Assembly (NCBI GenBank): GCA_019747875.1
Contig: JAIEQI010000010.1
Span: forward strand, 1 to 64,000
Source of the DNA: Candidatus Obscuribacterales bacterium
GTDB taxonomy: Bacteria > Cyanobacteriota > Vampirovibrionia > Obscuribacterales > Obscuribacteraceae
Reading direction: 5' to 3'
DNA length: 64,000 nucleotides
Below are positions 8,445 through 16,833 of the stretch, one piece after another (position 1 is the stretch's first letter; each line of letters opens with the position of its first letter). The position numbers were made by a program, and so were the translations under genes. The notes below the pieces were generated by a model. That model worked only from the letters and a program-made list of their open reading frames with translations. It made no database searches and was not told the origin of the DNA.

Positions 8445-9131
8445 TTATGGCCTGGAAAGCAACGTCATGATTTCTTGACGCAAAGCTGTGTTCTCCTTAA
8501 TCTCGCCGCGCAATGCGGTAGTTAAGGTTTTGCTGCCAGGCTTTCGAATGCCTCTCAATGACATACATAGGTGTTCTGCTTCTAGCAAGACAAGAACGCC
8601 ACGTGCTTTCAGTTTAGTCTCAATCGCGTCTGCGATTTGCGTTGTCATTCGTTCCTGGACTTGCAAACGACGAGAAGCTACTTCTACGACTCGAGCCAAC
8701 TTGGAAAGTCCTGTGATCTTTCCATCCTTCGGCAAGTAGGCGATGCAGGCGGTTCCTACGAATGGAAGCATGTGATGTTCACAAACACTTGAGAAGGGAA
8801 TGTCCTTTACCAAAACCAGCTCTTCGGTCTCTTCAGTAAAAGTGCATGTAATTTCGGATGCTGGATCTACATTCACTCCGTAGACTAATTCCTGATACAT
8901 ACGAGCGACGCGCGCTGGAGTTTCCAGCAAGCCTTCGCGGTCAGGATTGTCGCCCAATCCTTCGAGGATCATGCGCACTCCTAAAGCAACCTTCTCAGAG
9001 TCAATCTTATTTGCTACAGCTAATTTTTCCTCGTCATCAACCAGCGATGATGAAAGATCCAATCCGCCATGTCGGGTTGCCGATACCGCTGCGGGTCGAA
9101 AATAACTAATGCTGTTAATACTGGTTTCCAT
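8445..9131 (-). CDS. folE: GTP cyclohydrolase I
   Basis: GTP cyclohydrolase I converts GTP to dihydroneopterin triphosphate, the first step of folate and pterin synthesis, in the cytoplasm. Zinc ligands are present: Cys117 and His120 in VCEHHMLPF, and Cys189 in HLCMSLRG. Active-site motifs NPDREGL, QVQERMT and GLSKLARVV are intact. Length is 228 residues; the first ~45 are a divergent extension before the conserved core. The ATG at 9131 follows GGAGGAAGC, much stronger than the upstream in-frame start. The gene stands alone and points away from fabZ-lpxA. Confidence 0.95.
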   Translation of the reverse strand: METSINSISYFRPAAVSATRHGGLDLSSSLVDDEEKLAVANKIDSEKVALGVRMILEGLGDNPDREGLLETPARVARMYQELVYGVNVDPASEITCTFTEETEELVLVKDIPFSSVCEHHMLPFVGTACIAYLPKDGKITGLSKLARVVEVASRRLQVQERMTTQIADAIETKLKARGVLVLLEAEHLCMSLRGIRKPGSKTLTTALRGEIKENTALRQEIMTLLSRP

Positions 9132-9460
9132 GCTTCCTCCGTTCTGGAGCCTTCTTACTTTATGACGACTTTGGTCGTTCAACTGCAACTGCTACGAAAC
9201 TTAGCTGGAATACATCCCCACTCAAATCGCTAGCGTTTGGTCATAAAGCATATGCAATAGGCTATACACGCTGTTTGCCAGCTCTCAACAATCCAACTAT
9301 AGAACTGTTTTGGGAATTATGTGTGAACATGCTTGATAAAACTGTTTGCAAGATCGGCCACGGAGGTGCACAGGCGATATACTCTAGCCGACCAGATAGT
9401 TTGGGTTAGCGGAACCTTTCATCGACTGGTCGGCTTCTTTGGCAAGGGGAATGGCACAAA
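9132..9460. promoter_or_regulatory. divergent folE / fabZ intergenic region with long stem-loop
   Basis: The 329-base spacer holds a perfect ten-base inverted repeat, AGCCGACCAG (9386-9395) and CTGGTCGGCT (9426-9435), followed by TCTTTGG and then the fabZ ribosome site. TATACT at 9378-9383 could be the -10 box, which would put the stem at the very start of the fabZ mRNA. A role in attenuation or mRNA stability is a guess. Confidence 0.45.
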
Positions 9461-9931
9461 ATGACAACTTCAACACCGGAAAAAGTTGAGAATCTGGATG
9501 TCAACGAGATCAAAAAACTTATCCCACACAGATATCCATTTCTGTTGGTTGATAGGGTTGTGGAAGCAGAACCAGGTTTCAGGGCAAAAGGCTACAAAAA
9601 CTTGACGGCCAATGAGCAGTTTTTTGAGGGACATTTCCCTGGTAAGCCGATCATGCCGGGCGTCCTCATGGTTGAAGCCCTTGCACAGCTCGCTTGTTGT
9701 GCTCTTCTCTTGAAAGAAGAATTCAAAGGACAATTAGGTGTATTTACAGGTATCGATGGCTTCAAATTTCGTACGATGGTAGTTCCCGGAGATCGGTTGG
9801 ATTTAGAAGTAGAGCTTCTAAAAATGCGTGGTCCCTTGGGCAAGATGAAAGGCATTGCCAAAGTTGGAGACAAGGTTGCATGCGAAGGAGAGATTTCGTT
9901 TGCAATGATCAAGAACGACGCATCACCCTAA
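9461..9931 (+). CDS. fabZ: 3-hydroxyacyl-[acyl-carrier-protein] dehydratase
   Basis: A 156-residue hot-dog-fold dehydratase of fatty acid synthesis that removes water from 3-hydroxyacyl-ACP. The signature IPHRYPFLLVDR and the active-site segment HFPGKPIMPGVLMVEALAQ, with His58 and Glu72, are complete. It is followed after 21 bases by lpxA, the usual fabZ-lpxA pairing, linking fatty-acyl supply to lipid A synthesis. The ATG follows AAGGGGAATGGCACAAA, a usable ribosome site. lpxC, commonly just upstream in related genomes, is absent here. Confidence 0.95.
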   Translation: MTTSTPEKVENLDVNEIKKLIPHRYPFLLVDRVVEAEPGFRAKGYKNLTANEQFFEGHFPGKPIMPGVLMVEALAQLACCALLLKEEFKGQLGVFTGIDGFKFRTMVVPGDRLDLEVELLKMRGPLGKMKGIAKVGDKVACEGEISFAMIKNDASP

Positions 9932-9952
9932 TTACGCAATAAGAGAAACCAA

Positions 9953-10789
9953 ATGTCTATTCACAAGAGTGCGGTCATAGCTGACGGAGCGAAGATTGAC
10001 GAAAGCGCTGAAATTGGACCTTTCGCTGTTATCGGACCGAATGTCGAGATTGGCTCCGGCACCATTGTCGGTGCTCATGTAGTAATTGATGGAATAACAA
10101 AGATCGGCAAAAACTGCAAAATTTATGCCGGTGCTGCAATCGGTTTGGATCCACAAGATCTCAAATACAAAAACGAACCGACTGGCGTAATCATCGGTGA
10201 TAACGCCGTCATCCGTGAGTATGTCACAATTCACCGTGCCACCAATGAAGGTTTCACCACGATTGGTGACAACGCTTTTCTGATGAACTACTGCCACATT
10301 GCTCACAACTGCAAGGTTGGAAACAACGTAATTATGGCTAATGGCTCGACCCTGGCGGGTTATGTTGAGGTGGGCGATGGTGCCGTATTTGGCGGAATTT
10401 GTGTAGTGCACCAGCATGTCAGAATCGGAAGACTCTGTATGTTGAGTGGTCTAACTGGTGCTCGGGTGGACTTGCCTCCGTTCTCAATGTGCGACGGGCG
10501 GCCGGCTATGGTTCGCGGCTTAAATGTGATCGGCATGCGTCGTGCAAAATTGGGCCCCGAGACTCGATCTGCTTTAAAACAGGCCTACAAGCTGCTGTAC
10601 AAATCTGGAATGAACTATAGCCAGGCAATCACAAAGATTGAAGAAGAACTCAACGGAGCTGCTGAGCTAAAGGAGATCTGCGAGTTCTTTAAGACAAGCA
10701 AACGCGGGGTCGCCATTGCATTTTCTGAAGCTACATCAACAGCAACTAGAGATGAGGGCGAGTTTGGCGAGGGGGCCGAAGCGTTCTAA
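9953..10789 (+). CDS. lpxA: UDP-N-acetylglucosamine acyltransferase
   Basis: LpxA transfers a 3-hydroxyacyl chain from ACP to UDP-GlcNAc, the first step of lipid A synthesis. The 278-residue protein begins with hexapeptide repeats forming a left-handed beta-helix (IHKSAVIADGAKIDESAEIG and onward). It contains the family segments GLDPQDLKY and NAFLMNYCHIAHNCKVGN, with the catalytic-type His, then a C-terminal helical domain. It is 21 bases downstream of fabZ and surely co-transcribed. Its presence is direct evidence that this organism makes a lipid A-like outer membrane lipid. Confidence 0.95.
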   Translation: MSIHKSAVIADGAKIDESAEIGPFAVIGPNVEIGSGTIVGAHVVIDGITKIGKNCKIYAGAAIGLDPQDLKYKNEPTGVIIGDNAVIREYVTIHRATNEGFTTIGDNAFLMNYCHIAHNCKVGNNVIMANGSTLAGYVEVGDGAVFGGICVVHQHVRIGRLCMLSGLTGARVDLPPFSMCDGRPAMVRGLNVIGMRRAKLGPETRSALKQAYKLLYKSGMNYSQAITKIEEELNGAAELKEICEFFKTSKRGVAIAFSEATSTATRDEGEFGEGAEAF

Positions 10790-10998
10790 TCGCTGCTTTT
10801 GTGCAACAGAACGTGGCAGGGAATGCATCCAGAGAACTATCAGTCAGTCCGCCAGCTGCTGAACTTAGCAATCGTTTAATAGATCCTGCCAAGGATTTTC
10901 GCAGAAAACTCGTGAACCGGGAATACTTAATAGAGGCGATTGGAATGCAGGAATCTGTAGTCAGTGCTAAACTACGCTGATCAGAGGATCGGCCTAAA

Positions 10999-12345
10999 GT
11001 GAGCAGTCAGATTTCAGACGTAAGCCCTGCAGACGAAATTGCGCCAAGACAAGCCGGTTTCGGGACCTTGTTCAAGAACAGGCAATTCATGGCGCTCTGG
11101 ATTGCGCAAGTCTTTTCGCAATTTGCTGATAGAGCCGTTTTTGTTCTTTTTGTTGCTATTTTAACAGCACAGCAAGCTGAGCTTGCCAAAACGCACACAG
11201 CACATGGAATTTCTACGATTGGCGCTGCTGAGTTAACCAGTTGGCTTTATGTTGCATTCACAATACCTGCCGTAGTCCTGAGCCCAGTGGCTGGCGTTTA
11301 TGTCGATCGTTGGTCGCATCGATCGGTGTTGGTGCTTTCGAATCTTGTGCGTGCTGCGTGTGTGGCGCTAATTGTTCTTCCGCAGGTCTCAAGTTCGCTC
11401 AAGCTCGATTTCGCACTTGCGTTCTTGATTTCGGTCGGCTGCCAATTCTTCGGACCGGCCGAAACTGCGTCGATCCCACGATTGGTGAAAAAAGAAGAGT
11501 TGTACGCAGCCAATTCGTTGTTCTTTACGACAATGATGATCGCTCTTGGATTTGGATTCGCTATTGGCGAACCAATTATCACCCACATCGGCATGAAATA
11601 CTCGCCCTGGGTAATTGCAGGATTCTTTGTTATCGCATCTGTTTTGCTTCTATCAATTGAGGATAATAAGTCGAAGAACGAAGCGGGCGATCCCTGGTGG
11701 GAAGAACTCAGATTTGGGCTCGCCTACATTTCTAACAATGCGCTGGTTTTCAGAGCAATCATGAAAATCACGATTTTGTTCAGCACGATTATTACTTTGA
11801 ACATAATCGCTGTTGGTCTTGCGCAGCAGGTTTTGAAACTTGAGGTGACTCAATTTGGCTGGATTGTTGCTGCTGCCGGCGCTGGCATGGGACTCGGCAA
11901 CTTCTGGGTAGCGCACTACGGTCATGAGGTCAGACCAAATGTGCTGGTCTACAGCGGATTTACGGGACTTGGATTGTTTTTGACAATGATGGGCTGTCTT
12001 GGTTTTATCACACCGCTGGTGGGTTCTTGGCACGGTGCAATGATGGCGGTTCCGCTGGTCTTGGCCGTATTGGTCGGTAGTTGTTGTGCATGTGTGGCCG
12101 TTCCGACACAGGCGGCGCTTCAAGCAGTGGTGCCGGAAGAATTGCGGGGCAAGGTTTTTGGAGCTCAGAATACTGCGATGTCAGCTGCCTCCACGATCCC
12201 TGTAGTACTTGCCGGTGCATTTATCGACAATTTGCCTGGTGGCGTTTCGACAACCTTATTCCTTATAGGTCTGCCGACCGTTCTGACCGGTTTTTATCAT
12301 TTAGTGCGGTCATTAAGACACAAGGGTCCGGCAGAAGCGGCGTAA
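10999..12345 (+). CDS. MFS transporter (EntS/MFS_3-like)
   Basis: A 448-residue permease with about 12 predicted membrane segments. The MFS loop 2-3 motif is visible as SPVAGVYVDRWSHRSVLVLSN, and PEELRGKVFGAQNTAMS recurs in the C-half, as in the MFS_3 exporter group (EntS, macrolide-efflux types). The start is GTG with AGAGGA about 11 bases upstream. Substrate cannot be inferred. It lies alone between lpxA and the glycosyltransferase gene; a second member of the same group is at 34.4-35.8 kb. Confidence 0.87.
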   Translation: MSSQISDVSPADEIAPRQAGFGTLFKNRQFMALWIAQVFSQFADRAVFVLFVAILTAQQAELAKTHTAHGISTIGAAELTSWLYVAFTIPAVVLSPVAGVYVDRWSHRSVLVLSNLVRAACVALIVLPQVSSSLKLDFALAFLISVGCQFFGPAETASIPRLVKKEELYAANSLFFTTMMIALGFGFAIGEPIITHIGMKYSPWVIAGFFVIASVLLLSIEDNKSKNEAGDPWWEELRFGLAYISNNALVFRAIMKITILFSTIITLNIIAVGLAQQVLKLEVTQFGWIVAAAGAGMGLGNFWVAHYGHEVRPNVLVYSGFTGLGLFLTMMGCLGFITPLVGSWHGAMMAVPLVLAVLVGSCCACVAVPTQAALQAVVPEELRGKVFGAQNTAMSAASTIPVVLAGAFIDNLPGGVSTTLFLIGLPTVLTGFYHLVRSLRHKGPAEAA

Positions 12346-12570
12346 GGGAATCAAATAGCGCCGGCATTGAGCGAGATTAAAACCTCGTACCGTTTTGTCG
12401 ATTCGCTAATGATTACTCTTTCACTGCAGCTTGAGCTCCACTGCTTAGAAGCCCATGGGCTAACCGTTACAGGTTCCCAAGAAAAGGCTCATTGACTTTA
12501 ATTAATACAATACTTTACCTATATAAAAGCTTATAAACGGACTATTTCTGGCTTCGTCCTATAAACTAGG

Positions 12571-13920
12571 GTGAAAGGAAACCTTTACTGGACAATGCGA
12601 AACAGACTTTTACTCCTCGGACTTACTATCACAGCCTGGCTGGCACTGACGGTTATCGACTTTGTTTTGCCGTGGCCGGCAATCTGTGTTCTTCTTTCCG
12701 CTACTTTGCTGATCATGATTTGCCATACATTCTGGCTGCTGCATGCTCAACGTAGTGACCGTAGAAAGCTCAAAGTCAATAATGCCGGTTCAACCTGGCG
12801 GCCGTCAGTGGACATTCTCATTCCCGCGAAAAACGAATCGCGTGTTATCGAACGCACAGTCCGTGGTTTTGCTAAGCTCGATTATCCTGACTTCAAGATC
12901 TGGGTAATTGATGATGCATCCGATGATCAGACGCCGGAGATTCTCGAGCGACTGAAGAAAGAGATTCCGAACTTTAACTATATTCAGCGCCCAGTCGGAT
13001 CTTACCCAGGTAAGTCCGCCGGGTTAAATGACGCTTTGCCGCACTGCCGCGCAGAAGTCATCGCCGTCTTCGACGCAGATGCATCAGTTGCGCCCGATTT
13101 TTTGACCCGGATACTTCCCGTGCTTGAACCGGAAGGCGTTGGTGCGGTCCAAGCTCAAAAGAGAATTTATACGCACCAGAAGGGCTTCCTACCGAACTGC
13201 CAAGCAAGCGAGTACGCTTTGGATACATACTTCCAAGTTGGTCGTGACCTTATTGGCGGTGCCGTTGAACTAAGAGGCAATGGCGAACTTATGAAGCGGC
13301 AGGCGTTGATAGACGTCGGTGGCTGGACGAACAAATCTATTACCGACGATCTCGATTTGACCATGAAGCTGTTGCTTGCCAAATGGGACGTGCGATTTTC
13401 CCCCGACACCGAGGTCTGGGAAGAAGCTGTCACAACGCTGAAGGGCTTGATGCGTCAGCGCCGCAGATGGGCAGAAGGAAGTATTCGCCGCTATCTCGAT
13501 TACATTTTCCCACTTAATTCGCCCAGCCGTTTGTCGCTGGTTGAAAGGTTGGATATTTTGGCTTTCTTGTCGGAGTTTGCAATTCCAGGGCTTATGGTGC
13601 TCGAAATCATGAGTGAATCAATAAGCTTCCTCACCGGTGGACCTACACATCCGAAATTCTTGCTGATGGTGGCATTGCTTGCCTACCTGATTTCGATGGT
13701 GAACTTCTTCATTTCTATGCGTTTCTATCGAAAGGATTTGAGTGCAGCTCGAGCCTTCGTTCACATGTTTGAGGTCAACACCTATGTCTATGCCCATTGG
13801 GTGCCTTGTGTATTGATTTCGTTTATCAACATAGCCTTTAAGCGCCAAGCATCTACATGGCATCGCACCGAGCATGGTGTCGCAGAAGCTGCGCATGTAT
13901 TGAGTACTGCCGACAGATAG
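12571..13920 (+). CDS. membrane family-2 glycosyltransferase (processive type)
   Basis: A 449-residue inner-membrane GT2 enzyme. Two N-terminal membrane segments (11-30, 36-57) precede the catalytic domain with Asp114-Asp115, DAD at 168-170, TDD at 258-260 and QRRRW at 296-300, the D,D,D,QxxRW signature of processive synthases such as cellulose or poly-GlcNAc synthase. Three to four C-terminal membrane segments follow. No PilZ domain or partner export gene is adjacent, so the polymer is unknown. The GTG start has only a weak upstream AGG; an ATG eight codons later is a possible alternative. Confidence 0.88.
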   Translation: MKGNLYWTMRNRLLLLGLTITAWLALTVIDFVLPWPAICVLLSATLLIMICHTFWLLHAQRSDRRKLKVNNAGSTWRPSVDILIPAKNESRVIERTVRGFAKLDYPDFKIWVIDDASDDQTPEILERLKKEIPNFNYIQRPVGSYPGKSAGLNDALPHCRAEVIAVFDADASVAPDFLTRILPVLEPEGVGAVQAQKRIYTHQKGFLPNCQASEYALDTYFQVGRDLIGGAVELRGNGELMKRQALIDVGGWTNKSITDDLDLTMKLLLAKWDVRFSPDTEVWEEAVTTLKGLMRQRRRWAEGSIRRYLDYIFPLNSPSRLSLVERLDILAFLSEFAIPGLMVLEIMSESISFLTGGPTHPKFLLMVALLAYLISMVNFFISMRFYRKDLSAARAFVHMFEVNTYVYAHWVPCVLISFINIAFKRQASTWHRTEHGVAEAAHVLSTADR

Positions 13921-13955
13921 CTTGTTGCGTGTTGCAAATCTAGGGCATGATCCGC

Positions 13956-14558
13956 CTATTTCTGAAGCTCGTGAATAAGCTGATCATAGGTTGGTAGGTC
14001 TCTTATTCCCATATCTCTTTGTTGCTTCTTGTGGCGCTTGTAGTAGGCTGCTGCCTGGTTGCATAATCCATTGATTGCCGATTTGTCTCTGAGTTCAACG
14101 CCGATTAAGCGCGCAGGCTCAGCAGTGAATTCAATTTCCCCATGCCCAACGCAAGGGGAGAATTTTGTCACTTGCGACATTGAGCCGTCATCGTAAAAGT
14201 TGGACTGATCAGAGCAAAGGAATAGGTGACCGACGGCACCTTCGTCCCTGGCTGCAACGATGAGGGCTTTGCTAAGCCCCCGGCCGCACATCACATAATA
14301 GATGAAAGTGTTCGGGTTACAACGATCCGCATATTGTTTTTCCAAGGCATAAATAGGATGTCCACCCTGGGTTCTATATAGATCGCGTTTGGAGCCGATG
14401 ATATCACGTGAAGTACCAGTCCGTGCTCGTTGCGCTGTTTCGGCTGCCATCGCATTTGGTATTGAGCCTGAAACGAAAGTGATCGCCAAGCCTACTACTA
14501 CAGAGACGAACAGATTTGTATGAAACCGGCGACCAGACCGGGAGAGCTGATTAAACAT
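13956..14558 (-). CDS. exported hypothetical protein
   Basis: A 200-residue protein with a clear signal peptide: a basic start, a hydrophobic core LFVSVVVGLAITFVSG and an AMA-AE cleavage site near residue 39. The mature part has five cysteines (for example CNPN, VMCGRG, LFLCSD, SPCVGHG), fitting a disulphide-bonded periplasmic domain. I chose the ATG at 14558 because AAAGG lies seven bases upstream; the frame stays open further upstream without a ribosome site. I know no family. It is transcribed away from the tandem exported-protein cluster. Confidence 0.75.
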   Translation of the reverse strand: MFNQLSRSGRRFHTNLFVSVVVGLAITFVSGSIPNAMAAETAQRARTGTSRDIIGSKRDLYRTQGGHPIYALEKQYADRCNPNTFIYYVMCGRGLSKALIVAARDEGAVGHLFLCSDQSNFYDDGSMSQVTKFSPCVGHGEIEFTAEPARLIGVELRDKSAINGLCNQAAAYYKRHKKQQRDMGIRDLPTYDQLIHELQK

Positions 14559-14940
14559 GTCCATACCTTTCAGGTTACGAGCACCGAATCCGGTGCGAAT
14601 TCTTCGTGTCAACCGACTGATAACAAGAGTCGTCAAGCGCACGTCCGGTTGCTAAGAACAAGCTGCCATGGGCATGACAAGCTCTCTGTCATTAGCGTAC
14701 TACATATATCAACTATATCCTGACAAATTATCAGTCGAAAGTTTCGCAACAAGCGAAAATCTTTTTCTTAATGTCTGTTTTGCCCGAAAGGCATATACAA
14801 CAAGCATTATCACCTCTTTGCTTGATTTGAAGCGCCAAACGAAAGCTAGACCTGACAAAGAAAATAGGTACAATGGGTTCTGTCTTGTGGCCGGGGTGGT
14901 CCAGGATCGTTCGAAAGATTGCTAAGAGATGGAGATTTGC
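14559..14940. promoter_or_regulatory. divergent AT-rich promoter region of the exported-protein cluster
   Basis: This 382-base gene-free stretch is AT-rich. TACAAT at 14869-14874 is a candidate -10 box, 66 bases before the first gene of the cluster. A small hairpin TTTCGC-AACAA-GCGAAA (14742-14758) runs into ATCTTTTTCTT and resembles a terminator of an unseen short transcript. Confidence 0.35.
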
Positions 14941-15330
14941 ATGGTAAGGAAATTCGCGACCTCTTTAGTATTGGCCTCGACTATCGTCGGCGCCGTGGTT
15001 GCACCTTCGTTTGCTTCAGATGATACTTTTCGCGATATTGTATTCTTCCCAGTTCGCGTCGTAGGCTCCGCCACAGGCGTAGTCATCGGCGTACCGGAAG
15101 GTGCCGTCAAAGATGGTGTCAAAGGAGCCATGATGGCGACCAAGTGGATGGCTGACAAGCTCGGTGACGAGGATGGTACATACCAAACCTGGGGCGGTGC
15201 AATTCTTGCAGCTCCCTTTGGTGTTGTCGGCGGTGCCGCGTACGGAACATTTGATGGTGCCGTACACGGAATGAAAGCAGGGTATGAAAAGCCCTTCTCC
15301 AAAGACTCGTTTACTTTCAAGGAAGACTAG
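14941..15330 (+). CDS. small exported Gly-rich protein, tandem family member 1
   Basis: A 129-residue protein with a signal peptide (FATSLVLASTIVGAVVAPSFA then SDD). The mature part has two Gly/Ala/Val-rich hydrophobic hairpins around a conserved KLGDEDGTYQ centre and ends with GYEKPFSKDSF. Three neighbours share this plan: a hydrophobic glycine zipper-like half, the G(D/N)E(D/K)G centre, a second hydrophobic half and a (G)WEKPFS tail. The ATG at 14941 follows GGAG by seven bases. The glycine-zipper look suggests membrane insertion or assembly in the envelope. I cannot assign a family. Confidence 0.8.
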   Translation: MVRKFATSLVLASTIVGAVVAPSFASDDTFRDIVFFPVRVVGSATGVVIGVPEGAVKDGVKGAMMATKWMADKLGDEDGTYQTWGGAILAAPFGVVGGAAYGTFDGAVHGMKAGYEKPFSKDSFTFKED

Positions 15331-15367
15331 TTCAAATTGGACAAAGGCTAACACTGTAATTAGCAAG

Positions 15368-15394
15368 ACCGAGGGTGGATTTACCATCCTCGGT
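15368..15394 (+). other. intergenic mRNA stem-loop
   Basis: ACCGAGGGTGG and CCATCCTCGGT form an 11-pair stem (one G-U) around ATTTA, 19 bases before the next ATG. There is no T-run, so mRNA processing or stability is more likely than termination. Confidence 0.5.
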
Positions 15395-15413
15395 TCCAAG
15401 GTGGTAGGAGCAA

Positions 15414-15800
15414 ATGCGCAAAATATCTTTAGTATTGACTTTAGCTAGCGTTCTCGGTCTCGGTGTAAGCGCTCCGTCTTACGCTGATTCTGATGGACTC
15501 GGCAGCATAGCGAGCTTCTTCGGCTCGACAACAGCAATGCTGGTGGACATCCCACAAGGCGTTGCGATTGATACTCTCTATCGTTCACCAAAAAATGCCT
15601 GGCATGCACTTGCTGGACATTTCGGTGACGAGAAGGGATTCCAACAAAATGTAGCCGCTGCGGTAATTGGTATTCCCGTCGGTGCAGTTTGGGGAGTTCC
15701 TGCTGGCTTCTTCAGAGGAGCTAAGCATGGGTTGGGTTCTGGCTGGGAAAAGCCCTTCAGCACAGAGTCCTTCATCGTAGGTCTGGAAGAGGACAAGTAA
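15414..15800 (+). CDS. small exported Gly-rich protein, tandem family member 2
   Basis: A 128-residue paralog of the preceding gene. The signal peptide ends at SYA-DSD. The mature part keeps the two hydrophobic hairpins, the centre GHFGDEKGFQ and the tail GSGWEKPFSTESF. The ATG follows GTAGGAGCAA. The spacer to gene 1 is 83 bases with a stem-loop and no terminator, so the genes are probably co-transcribed. Function is unknown; divergence from member 1 is large outside the shared motifs, pointing to an old duplication. Confidence 0.8.
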   Translation: MRKISLVLTLASVLGLGVSAPSYADSDGLGSIASFFGSTTAMLVDIPQGVAIDTLYRSPKNAWHALAGHFGDEKGFQQNVAAAVIGIPVGAVWGVPAGFFRGAKHGLGSGWEKPFSTESFIVGLEEDK

Positions 15801-15809
15801 TACTGGCAT

Positions 15810-15831
15810 CCTGCAATTTGAAAATTGCGGG
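15810..15831 (+). other. intergenic mRNA stem-loop
   Basis: CCTGCAATTT pairs with AAATTGCGGG (one G-U) in a tight hairpin 23 bases before the ATG of member 3. No T-run follows. Confidence 0.5.
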
Positions 15832-15853
15832 CAATAGAAAGACGGTGAGGTAA

Positions 15854-16258
15854 ATGAGTAAATTAACGGTTTTGCAAAAAGTACTATGCTCCACAATGGT
15901 GCTTGCATCGGCCGTAGCTCCAGCGCTTGCCCTCGACTACGAGGCCAAACCGGTTAATTGGGTTATCAAAGCCCCAATTCGTTTGGTAGGTGGGCTGACG
16001 GGTGCAGTGGTGAGTGCCGTAGGTGGTTCCGTCGATGATGGTTACCACTGGGGACTGAAAGGCACCAAGCACGTAGCTGGTAAGTTCGGCGACGAAAAAG
16101 GCGCAGGACAAATCGCTGCGGGTGTTCCAATTGGCGGTTCTACCGGTCTAGTTCTCGGTGGCGCTTATGGCGTTCTCGATGGCGGCTGGCACGGATTCAA
16201 GACCGGCTGGGAAAAGCCCTTTAGCCGCTGGTCCTACATGACGATGGAAGAGAAATAA
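15854..16258 (+). CDS. small exported Gly-rich protein, tandem family member 3
   Basis: A 134-residue paralog with a signal peptide (VLASAVAPALA then LDY). The centre reads GKFGDEKGAGQ and the tail KTGWEKPFSRWSY. Gly-rich hydrophobic stretches lie near residues 47-60 and 90-112. The leader GAAAGACGGTGAGG just before its ATG is repeated before member 4, so the duplication included the ribosome site. Function is not known. The family resembles no protein I can name. Confidence 0.8.
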   Translation: MSKLTVLQKVLCSTMVLASAVAPALALDYEAKPVNWVIKAPIRLVGGLTGAVVSAVGGSVDDGYHWGLKGTKHVAGKFGDEKGAGQIAAGVPIGGSTGLVLGGAYGVLDGGWHGFKTGWEKPFSRWSYMTMEEK

Positions 16259-16314
16259 GGACTTTCTGACTCGTTCAGTTATTGTCCCAACCCCCTGGAA
16301 AGACGGTGAGGAGT

Positions 16315-16764
16315 ATGTTCAAAAAAACAGTTCTGTGTTCGGCGTTAGCTACGATGGCAGCCTTGTCTGGCATGAGCGCTGTCATGGCTTACCCAGAGCG
16401 TCCATCTGATTGGCGCGTGCAGTACGAACTTTATTATTTCCCGGTTCGCGTCGTCAGTATGCTTACCGGAATAATTTGGGACGTACCGACCGCTGCATTC
16501 CAAGATGGAATCAAGGGCGCTATCGGTGGAACCAAAATGGTTGCACGTAACCTGGGCAATGAAGACGGACCGTATGATTTGGTTGCCGGTGGATTGACCG
16601 GTGGACCGGTCGGTCTTGTCACGGGAGCTACTTACGGTTTGCTCCATGGCTTCGGCTACGGTACCTATCATGGTTTTGTCGGCTATGACAGCCCCCACAG
16701 CGGAAGCCATAGTTCATTGTTCCAAGGACGCCAATATGTCGTCCCTTACGATGACAACTACTAA
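16315..16764 (+). CDS. small exported Gly-rich protein, tandem family member 4 (diverged)
   Basis: A 149-residue paralog. The signal peptide ends at VMA-YPE. YYFPVRVVSMLTG and NLGNEDGPYD match the FFPVRVVGSATG and GDEDG blocks of member 1, but the WEKPFS tail is replaced by a Ser/His/Tyr-rich end (YDSPHSGSHSS and on). The ATG at 16315 follows GGTGAGGAGT, so the in-frame start 33 bases earlier is unlikely. A good terminator follows, closing the four-gene unit. Confidence 0.8.
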   Translation: MFKKTVLCSALATMAALSGMSAVMAYPERPSDWRVQYELYYFPVRVVSMLTGIIWDVPTAAFQDGIKGAIGGTKMVARNLGNEDGPYDLVAGGLTGGPVGLVTGATYGLLHGFGYGTYHGFVGYDSPHSGSHSSLFQGRQYVVPYDDNY

Positions 16765-16785
16765 AGAAATCAATTAGTATAAGGA

Positions 16786-16815
16786 GGGGTGCTATGAATA
16801 ATGGCACCCCTTTTT
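16786..16815 (+). terminator. intrinsic terminator of the four-gene exported-protein unit
   Basis: GGGGTGC and GCACCCC form a seven-pair stem around an 11-base loop and run straight into TTTTT. It lies 22 bases after the stop of member 4. Confidence 0.85.
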
Positions 16816-16833
16816 GTTATCAGGAGAAGTGCT

